The translations under genes were made by a program, and so were the position numbers. Shown here one piece after another: positions 1 through 4,996 of a DNA stretch of 6,171 nt; the first letter of the stretch is position 1, and every line of letters starts with the position of its first letter. Under the pieces are notes generated by a model. The model was not told where the DNA came from and searched no databases. It was given only the letters and a program-made list of their open reading frames with translations. Source of the DNA: Achromobacter sp. (GTDB taxonomy: Bacteria; Pseudomonadota; Gammaproteobacteria; Burkholderiales; Burkholderiaceae_B); the NCBI GenBank assembly GCA_003454835.1, contig DMTA01000440.1, positions 1-6,171 on the forward strand, given 5' to 3'.

Positions 1-124
1 AGCGCCTTCGCGGCGCGCGGCGTGGCGTCCGCCTGACGGCCGTAGGGCGGGCAGCCTGACGACGGGCTGACCGCCGCGCGTCCGTTTCCGGGGCGCTCGC
101 GGGCGGCCGGGCGCGGAAGCAGCG

Positions 125-154
125 TATTATTTAGCGTTTTGCCGCCCACGCTAA
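125..154 (+). promoter_or_regulatory. Putative ilvD promoter -10 and leader inverted repeat
   Basis: In an otherwise extremely GC-rich leader, TATTAT at 125-130 matches the sigma-70 -10 consensus at five of six positions. No convincing -35 lies 16-18 bp upstream, so the promoter would be weak or need an activator. Directly after it, TTAGCG (131-136) and CGCTAA (149-154) form a perfect 6-bp inverted repeat with a 12-nt spacer. This could be an operator placed over the start region or a small leader hairpin. The ilvD ribosome binding site is poor: only GAGA at 167-170 before the ATG at 177. The assignment rests on position and short matches only; no leader peptide rich in Leu, Ile or Val codons is seen that would suggest attenuation. 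Confidence 0.35.
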
Positions 155-176
155 CAGCTACAGCCTGAGACAGATC

Positions 177-2045
177 ATGCCGCACTACCGCTCCCGCACC
201 TCGACCCACGGCCGCAACATGGCCGGCGCCCGCGCCTTGTGGCGCGCCACCGGCATGAAGGATGGCGACTTCGGCAAGCCGATCATCGCCGTGGTGAACT
301 CGTTCACGCAGTTCGTTCCGGGCCACGTGCACCTGCGCGACCTGGGCGCGCTGGTGGCCAAGGAAATCGAAGCCGCCGGCGGTGTCGCCAAGGAATTCAA
401 CACGATCGCCGTGGACGACGGCATCGCCATGGGCCACGGCGGCATGCTGTATTCGCTGCCGTCGCGCGAACTGATCGCGGACTCGGTGGAATACATGGTC
501 AACGCGCACTGCGCCGACGCCATGGTCTGCATCTCGAACTGCGACAAGATCACGCCGGGGATGCTGATGGCCGCCATGCGCCTGAACATCCCGGTCGTGT
601 TCGTGTCGGGTGGTCCCATGGAAGCGGGCAAGGTCAAGTCGCCCACCGACGGCAAGGTCATCGCCAAGATCGACCTCGTCGACGCCATGATCAAGGCCGC
701 CGACCCCAACGTGTCCGACGCCGAAGTGGCCGAAGTCGAACGCAGCGCCTGCCCCACGTGCGGCTCCTGTTCCGGCATGTTCACGGCCAACTCGATGAAC
801 TGCCTGACCGAGGCCATAGGCCTGGCGCTGCCCGGCAACGGCACCATCGTCGCCACGCACGCCTGGCGCAAGGGCCTGTTTGAACAAGCTGGCCGCCTGG
901 TCGTGGACCTGTGCCGCCGCTACTACGTTGAAGAAGACGAATCCGTCCTGCCGCGCAACATCGCCACCAAGAGCGCGTTCCAGAACGCGATGGCGCTGGA
1001 CGTGGCGATGGGCGGTTCGACCAACACCGTGCTGCACTTGCTGGCCGCGGCGCAGGAAGCCGGCGTGGATTTCACCATGGCCGACATCGACCGCATCTCG
1101 CGCAAGGTGCCGTGCCTGTGCAAGGCAGCGCCCGCCACCGACAAGTACCACATCGAAGACGTGCACCGCGCCGGCGGCATCCTGGGCATCCTGGGTGAAC
1201 TGGCGCGTGCGGACCTGCTGGATCTGTCCTGCGGCAACGTGCACAGCGGCACGCTGGGCAACGCCATCCAGCAATGGGACGTGGCCGGCAACGCAAGCGA
1301 AGAAGCCAAAAAGTTCTACCGCGCAGCCCCCGGCGGCATCCCGACCACGGTCGCTTTCAGCCAGGACGCCACGTTCCTGACGCTGGACACGGACCGCAAG
1401 ACGGGCTGCATCCGCAGCAAGGAAAGCGCCTATTCCAAGGACGGCGGCCTGGCCGTGCTGTACGGCAACCTCGCCGAGAAGGGGTGCATCGTCAAGACGG
1501 CCGGCGTGGACGAATCGCAGTGGGTCTTCACGGGCCGCGCGCGCGTCTTCGAAAGCCAGGACGACGCCGTCGAAGGCATCCTGGGCGACAAGGTCGTCGC
1601 CGGCGACGTGGTGGTGATCCGTTACGAAGGCCCCAAGGGCGGCCCCGGCATGCAGGAAATGCTGTATCCCACGTCCTACCTGAAGTCCAAGGGCCTGGGC
1701 AAGACCTGCGCACTCTTTACCGATGGCCGCTTCTCGGGTGGCTCGTCGGGCCTGGTGATCGGCCACGCCTCGCCGGAAGCGGCGGAAGGCGGCACGATCG
1801 GTCTGGTCGAAGAAGGCGACACGATCGAGATCGACATCCCGAACCGCAGGATGCACCTGGCCGTTTCCGACGAGGAACTGGCCCGCCGCCGCGCCGCCAT
1901 GGACGCGCGCGCCGACGGCTGGGAGCCGGTGGGCCGCGAACGCGTGGTGTCGCAGGCGCTGCAGGCGTATGCGGCGCTGGCCACGTCGGCCGACCGCGGC
2001 GCGGTGCGCGATCTGTCGCAGCTCAAGCTGAAGGGCAAGCGCTGA
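177..2045 (+). CDS. ilvD: Dihydroxy-acid dehydratase (EC 4.2.1.9)
   Basis: Cytoplasmic iron-sulfur enzyme of the IlvD/Edd family. It dehydrates 2,3-dihydroxy-isovalerate and 2,3-dihydroxy-3-methylvalerate to the 2-oxo acids, the common penultimate step of valine and isoleucine synthesis that also feeds leucine and pantothenate. The 622-residue product has the usual length (E. coli about 616) and matches the E. coli protein, as I recall it, nearly end to end, including its N-terminus ([20 protein letters not shown]), which fixes the ATG at 177. Visible active-site features are Asp81 in AVDDG, the CDK motif at Cys122-Asp123-Lys124 (cluster ligand, Mg ligand, carboxylated Lys), the CPTCGSCSG block with Cys195, Glu494 in [10 protein letters not shown], and Ser520 in DGRFSGG, the predicted base. 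No frameshift or missing residue is seen. A strong terminator follows 26 nt after the stop, so it appears to be transcribed separately from hipBA. The product call is very secure. Confidence 0.98.
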   Translation: MPHYRSRTSTHGRNMAGARALWRATGMKDGDFGKPIIAVVNSFTQFVPGHVHLRDLGALVAKEIEAAGGVAKEFNTIAVDDGIAMGHGGMLYSLPSRELIADSVEYMVNAHCADAMVCISNCDKITPGMLMAAMRLNIPVVFVSGGPMEAGKVKSPTDGKVIAKIDLVDAMIKAADPNVSDAEVAEVERSACPTCGSCSGMFTANSMNCLTEAIGLALPGNGTIVATHAWRKGLFEQAGRLVVDLCRRYYVEEDESVLPRNIATKSAFQNAMALDVAMGGSTNTVLHLLAAAQEAGVDFTMADIDRISRKVPCLCKAAPATDKYHIEDVHRAGGILGILGELARADLLDLSCGNVHSGTLGNAIQQWDVAGNASEEAKKFYRAAPGGIPTTVAFSQDATFLTLDTDRKTGCIRSKESAYSKDGGLAVLYGNLAEKGCIVKTAGVDESQWVFTGRARVFESQDDAVEGILGDKVVAGDVVVIRYEGPKGGPGMQEMLYPTSYLKSKGLGKTCALFTDGRFSGGSSGLVIGHASPEAAEGGTIGLVEEGDTIEIDIPNRRMHLAVSDEELARRRAAMDARADGWEPVGRERVVSQALQAYAALATSADRGAVRDLSQLKLKGKR

Positions 2046-2071
2046 TCGGATGACGGCGGTTGTTTGAAAGG

Positions 2072-2097
2072 CGGCGCACTTGGTGCGCCGTTTTTTT
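2072..2097 (+). terminator. Rho-independent terminator of ilvD
   Basis: A perfect 8-bp GC-rich stem, CGGCGCAC (2072-2079) and GTGCGCCG (2083-2090), closes a 3-nt TTG loop and is followed immediately by seven T residues (2091-2097). It begins 26 nt after the ilvD stop codon and is oriented for the + strand. It should stop most ilvD transcription before the hipBA control region. On the opposite strand the hairpin lacks a comparable T tract, so it is one-directional. Confidence 0.93.
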
Positions 2098-2154
2098 CAG
2101 CTGACGATGTTCGATGCGCATCTTGCCGTTGCCCGCATCGGGAGGGGGAGGATC

Positions 2155-2258
2155 GATTACAGCTTGCGGTTTGTAATCTGGAAATACAGCTTATGGGTTG
2201 TATCCTAGGAATACAGCTTACGTTGCGTATTTCGTTTTTACAACCTAGAATCTGTAAA
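2155..2258 (+). promoter_or_regulatory. Four-site 27-bp phased operator array of hipBA
   Basis: Four inverted repeats of the form TACA-N10-TGTA lie head to tail with dyad centres at 2166.5, 2193.5, 2220.5 and 2247.5, exactly 27 bp apart. Site 1 is GATTACA (2155-2161)/TGTAATC (2172-2178), perfect 7-bp arms. Site 2 is ATACA (2184-2188)/TGTAT (2199-2203), perfect. Site 3 is AATACA (2210-2215)/CGTATT (2226-2231), one mismatch. Site 4 is TTTACA (2237-2242)/TGTAAA (2253-2258), perfect 6-bp arms. TACAGCTT recurs at 2158, 2185 and 2212, with TACAACCT at 2239. Read in the other phase, the half-sites also give TGTA-N9-TACA, so which pairing is bound is not certain. Known HipB proteins repress their own operon through several spaced palindromes; the E. 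coli consensus as I recall it is TATCC-N8-GGATA, which differs from this one. Assignment to HipB here is inference from position. Confidence 0.8.
2223..2251 (+). promoter_or_regulatory. Predicted hipBA sigma-70 promoter
   Basis: TTGCGT (2223-2228) and TAGAAT (2246-2251) are separated by exactly 17 bp. The -10 matches TATAAT at five of six positions; the -35 keeps only the leading TTG. Transcription would start near 2257-2259, giving a leader of about 20 nt before the hipB ATG at 2279, with the ribosome binding site AAGGG at 2269-2273. The -35 overlaps the right arm of dyad 3 and the -10 sits in the spacer of dyad 4, so a protein bound at these dyads would block RNA polymerase. It is the best-scoring pair by eye in the 2100-2278 interval. 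Confidence 0.6.
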
Positions 2259-2278
2259 CCTCACCTTCAAGGGTTGGC

Positions 2279-2539
2279 ATGTCCGACTTCACCGTCCGCA
2301 CGGCGGACCAGCTTCCCGCTTTGCTCCGGGCCTTCCGCAAACAGGCGGGCATGACCCAGGCTGAGGCTGCCCTGCGACTTGGCGTCACGCAGCAAACGCT
2401 GTCGGCGTTTGAGCGCAACGCTGGCAAGCTCGGCGCAGACAGACTGCTGGAGATTCTCGGCATCCTGGGCGTGGAAGTCGTGTTGCGGCAACGTGCAAAG
2501 TCCTCCGCGTCTGACTCATCGGTCACACCGGATTGGTAG
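2279..2539 (+). CDS. hipB: HipB-like antitoxin, XRE-family HTH repressor
   Basis: An 86-residue protein of the Cro/C1 (XRE) helix-turn-helix family. By analogy with E. coli HipB it would dimerise, bind operators in its own promoter and neutralise the HipA kinase encoded next to it. The HTH covers about residues 14-60: helix 2 is near TQAEAALRLG (26-35) and the recognition helix near QQTLSAFERN (38-47). GVEVVLRQR (64-72) fits the beta-strand that forms the inter-subunit sheet of HipB dimers. A flexible Ser/Asp-rich tail (73-86) ends in Trp86; the E. coli protein also ends in Trp after a disordered tail that matters for proteolysis and activity. The ATG at 2279 is set by AAGGG five bases upstream and by homology. 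It overlaps no neighbour and its stop is 2 nt from the hipA ATG. Length and architecture match HipB well. Confidence 0.9.
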   Translation: MSDFTVRTADQLPALLRAFRKQAGMTQAEAALRLGVTQQTLSAFERNAGKLGADRLLEILGILGVEVVLRQRAKSSASDSSVTPDW

Positions 2540-2541
2540 CC

Positions 2542-3897
2542 ATGGGCCGCCGCTCGCACCACCGCGCTCTGGATCTCTGGATGAACGGGGACTTCGTGGG
2601 CGTCTGGAGCGTCCAGCCCCAGATCGGCGAGACGCTCCAGTACGACGAGGCCTGGACCGCCTCCGGCCGGGGGCGGCCACTTTCGCTTTCGCTCCCCTTC
2701 ACGCCGGGCAACCCGCCGCATCGCGGACCGGTCGTGCGCAGCTATTTCGAGAATCTGCTGCCCGACAGTCAAAACATTCGAGAACGCGTCGCGCGGCGGT
2801 TCCAGGCGGGTTCCACCGATGCATTCGCGTTGTTGGCCGAAGTTGGACGGGATTGTGTGGGCGCTGTTCAAGTCATGCCCCGCGGGGTCGCGCCTGACCC
2901 CGTGACGCAGGTCGACGCCATTGCGCTCAGCGATGCGCAAGTTGCCCAGGCGCTGCGCGGCACCCTGGCGCCCGCACCTTTGGGCGGGCGCAATGCGGAC
3001 GACGATGACGGGTTCCGCATCTCGATCGCCGGGGCCCAGGAAAAGACGGCCATGCTGTGGCTCGATGGCCGTTGGTGCAGGCCTCACGGGGCCACGCCGA
3101 CCACGCATATCTTCAAAATGCCGCTCGGCCTCGTCGGCAACCTGAAGTTCGACATGAGCCACTCGGTGGAGAACGAGTGGCTATGTTCCGAGATTCTCCA
3201 TGCATACGGGCTGCCGGTGGCGCGCACCCAGCCGTTGATGTTCGAGGACATGAAGGTGCTGGCGGTCGAGCGGTTCGACCGACTGTGGTGGCGCAACGAT
3301 GATGGCAAGCGGTGGCTGATCCGCCTGCCGCAGGAAGACATGTGCCAGGCGACGGGCACGCCGCCACATTTGAAATATGAATCCGACGGTGGACCGGGTA
3401 TGCGCAGCATCATGAAGCTGCTGGCCACCTCGCGCGACCCCGATCGCGACCGGCGTACGTTCTTCCAATCGCAGGTCCTGTTCTGGATGCTGCGCGCCAC
3501 GGATGGCCACGCGAAGAACTTCAGCATTTTTCTGCGACCCGGCGGCGCATACGAGCTCACGCCGTTGTACGACGTACTGTCTGCCTATCCCGTCATCGGT
3601 ACGGGCGCAAACCAGTTGTCGCCGTTCAAGGCGCGCTTGGCCATGGCGGTGCGCACCAAGAACACCCATTGGCTCATGCGCGACATTATGCGGCGGCATT
3701 GGCTCGCCGTCGGTGCGGAACATGGTGTCGTGGCGCCGGACGGCCGGGGCGTGGAGACGGTGGTCGACGATCTGGTTTCGCGTACGCCACAAGTGGTGCG
3801 CGCGGTGCAAGACATTTTGCCGCCCGCGTTTCCCGAGCACGTGGCCGATACCATCCTCCAGGGCCTGCAGGCCGCGGCCGACAGACTGGCGGGTTAG
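2542..3897 (+). CDS. hipA: HipA-family serine/threonine kinase toxin
   Basis: A 451-residue full-length HipA (E. coli about 440). HipA kinases phosphorylate a host target (GltX, glutamyl-tRNA synthetase, in E. coli), halting translation and promoting dormancy until inhibited by HipB and by autophosphorylation. The N-terminal subdomain spans about residues 8-110 (PLSLSLP near 46-52, NLLPDS at 71-76) and the kinase core about 155-430. Key residues seen are Ser161 in the FRISIAGAQEKT loop (equivalent of autophosphorylated E. coli Ser150), Lys192 in THIFKMP, the AVERFDR block (241-247), RLPQEDMCQ (261-269), KYESDGGPG (278-286), catalytic Asp321 in ATDGHAKNFS, and metal-binding Asp344 in LYDV. A run of four Asp (153-156) precedes the Ser loop. 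All expected catalytic residues are present, so the kinase is predicted active. I chose the ATG at 2542, 2 nt after the hipB stop. An in-frame TTG at 2533 would overlap hipB and add three residues; neither start has a strong ribosome binding site, which fits translational coupling. Confidence 0.93.
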   Translation: MGRRSHHRALDLWMNGDFVGVWSVQPQIGETLQYDEAWTASGRGRPLSLSLPFTPGNPPHRGPVVRSYFENLLPDSQNIRERVARRFQAGSTDAFALLAEVGRDCVGAVQVMPRGVAPDPVTQVDAIALSDAQVAQALRGTLAPAPLGGRNADDDDGFRISIAGAQEKTAMLWLDGRWCRPHGATPTTHIFKMPLGLVGNLKFDMSHSVENEWLCSEILHAYGLPVARTQPLMFEDMKVLAVERFDRLWWRNDDGKRWLIRLPQEDMCQATGTPPHLKYESDGGPGMRSIMKLLATSRDPDRDRRTFFQSQVLFWMLRATDGHAKNFSIFLRPGGAYELTPLYDVLSAYPVIGTGANQLSPFKARLAMAVRTKNTHWLMRDIMRRHWLAVGAEHGVVAPDGRGVETVVDDLVSRTPQVVRAVQDILPPAFPEHVADTILQGLQAAADRLAG

Positions 3898-3916
3898 CCC
3901 GAAGGAGTGCGAACCA

Positions 3917-4798
3917 ATGTCCCTGAATTCCGACTCCTTGCGCCTGTTCCTTGGCGTGGTCGACGCCGGCTCCCTCAGCGCCGCCGCCGAAATGCTCGGC
4001 CAGACCGCATCGGGCGTCAGCCGTGGCCTGCATCGGCTTGAAGAGGACCTGGGCGTCACGCTGCTGAACCGCACCACACGCCGCATGGAGCTGACCGAAG
4101 AAGGCCGGCATTTTCTGCCGAAGGCACGGCAGATCGTGGCGGCGCTGGAAGAGGCCGAGGAGTGCATGCGCATGGTGCATCAGCGGCCAGCAGGCCGCCT
4201 GCGCGTGGATGCGTCGGTGCCGGTGATGCTGCACTGCGTGGTGCCGCACGTGGCCGAGTTCCGGCGCGCGTATCCGGAGATCTCGCTGGAACTGACCAGC
4301 AACGATCGCATCGTGGACCTGATGGAGCACCGCACCGACGTCGCGCTGCGCATGGGGCCGCTGACCGATTCCACGCTGCATGCGCGCGCACTGCGGCCGT
4401 CGCCGCGCTGGATGATGGCCAGTCCCGATTACATCGCTCGGCGCGGCACGCCGCGCACGGTGGGGGATCTGGCGGACCACGAATTGCTGGGATTCACCCA
4501 GCCGGAAAGCCTGAACCTCTGGCCATTGCGCCACGCGGGCGGATCAAGTTTTCAGGCGACCCCGACACTGGCGACCTCCAGCGGCGAGACACAGCGGCAA
4601 CTGGCGCTGCGCGGCGTTGGCATTGCCTGCCTGTCGGACTTTGTCGTGCGCGAGGACATCGCTGCCGGCCGGCTGGTGAAGGTGCTGGAAAGCGAATACA
4701 CCGATCACCTGCAGCCGATGCACGCGGTGTATCACCGCAACACGCAGCTATCGCGGCGCATTGCGTGCTTTCTGGATTTCTACGCGGGCAGGATTTGA
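3917..4798 (+). CDS. LysR-family transcriptional regulator
   Basis: A 293-residue LysR-type regulator of normal length. Residues 1-64 form the winged helix-turn-helix (LRLFLGVVDAGSLSAAAEML, then SGVSRGLHRLEEDLGVTLLNRTTRRMELTEEG), about 65-90 the dimerisation helix, and about 94-293 the substrate-binding-protein-like effector domain, introduced by PAGRLRVDASVP as in many CrgA/DmlR-like members. The ATG at 3917 has a strong ribosome binding site, AAGGAG at 3902-3907, nine bases upstream; the open frame extends farther 5' but only through hipA in another frame. It starts 19 nt after the hipA stop with no terminator between, so it may be a third cistron of the hipBA operon. Usual LysR regulators sit divergent from their target; here no divergent partner exists, and the downstream gene is convergent. 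The ligand and target are unknown. Confidence 0.92.
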   Translation: MSLNSDSLRLFLGVVDAGSLSAAAEMLGQTASGVSRGLHRLEEDLGVTLLNRTTRRMELTEEGRHFLPKARQIVAALEEAEECMRMVHQRPAGRLRVDASVPVMLHCVVPHVAEFRRAYPEISLELTSNDRIVDLMEHRTDVALRMGPLTDSTLHARALRPSPRWMMASPDYIARRGTPRTVGDLADHELLGFTQPESLNLWPLRHAGGSSFQATPTLATSSGETQRQLALRGVGIACLSDFVVREDIAAGRLVKVLESEYTDHLQPMHAVYHRNTQLSRRIACFLDFYAGRI

Positions 4799-4824
4799 GG
4801 TGATGCGCGGCGGAGTAATGCGCT

Positions 4825-4980
4825 GGTGTCTGACACCCGGTAATAGGCTCGTCAGCCTGAGCCAGTGGCGCCAGGGTGTCAGACACCCGAATTGTCCGTC
4901 CGCGCGGAAGAGCATTGGTCGGCGTTGCGCCGGTGTCTGACACCTATAAACGCAGATCTGCAGCGAAGGTGTCCGACACC
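4825..4980. repeat. Cluster of four 13-bp GGTGTCnGACACC palindromes
   Basis: Four near-identical palindromes lie in the 198 bp between the converging lysR-type gene and lpd. They are GGTGTCTGACACC at 4825-4837, GGTGTCAGACACC at 4875-4887 (the exact reverse complement of the first, extended to 7-bp arms over 4874-4888), GGTGTCTGACACC at 4932-4944, and GGTGTCCGACACC at 4968-4980. Only the central base varies. Start-to-start spacings are 50, 57 and 36 bp, so they are not helically phased. The bases between copies are unrelated, which excludes simple duplication of a larger unit. A one-base centre suits a protein dimer on double-stranded DNA better than an RNA hairpin, and no T tract follows any copy. 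I associate similar short intergenic palindromes with Burkholderiales genomes but cannot confirm this. The function is unknown. Confidence 0.88.
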
Positions 4981-4996
4981 CTCGGACCACTCACTG

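Noticed and set aside
1..36. Possible last 11 codons of an upstream + strand gene (frame 1, ending at TGA 34-36), all with G or C in third position.
   Set aside because: Eleven codons in a region this GC-rich can give that pattern by chance, and no recognisable protein motif is present.
711..722. GTGTCCGACGCC inside ilvD, resembling the intergenic palindrome.
   Set aside because: The arms are not fully complementary and it lies in conserved coding sequence (the VSDA residues), so the likeness is incidental.
2112..2140. GATGCGCATC palindrome (2113-2122) and CGATGC/GCATCG arms between the ilvD terminator and the operator array.
   Set aside because: Short and isolated, with no T tract and no relation to the TACA/TGTA dyads; it may be chance.
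2064..2354. A 96-codon + strand open frame running from the terminator into hipB.
   Set aside because: It starts inside the terminator zone, crosses the operator array, overlaps hipB in another frame and has no ribosome binding site or family resemblance.
2245..3162. A 305-codon antisense open frame over hipB and hipA.
   Set aside because: It is a shadow of GC-rich coding sequence; it reads through the hipBA promoter and shows no domain.
3181..4173. A long antisense open frame over hipA and the LysR gene.
   Set aside because: It spans two well-supported genes on the other strand and has low-complexity Arg/Ser/His-rich composition typical of shadow frames.
4846..4863. GGCTC/GAGCC small hairpin between the first two palindromes, considered as a terminator for the LysR gene.
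   Set aside because: The stem is only 5 bp and no T run follows on either strand.
4952..4961. Perfect 10-bp palindrome GCAGATCTGC in the convergent intergenic region.
   Set aside because: Single copy, unrelated to the GGTGTC/GACACC family, and expected occasionally by chance.
4825..4980. CRISPR array interpretation of the repeated palindromes.
   Set aside because: The 13-bp repeats are too short, the intervals (50, 57, 36 bp start to start) are irregular, and no cas gene is present.
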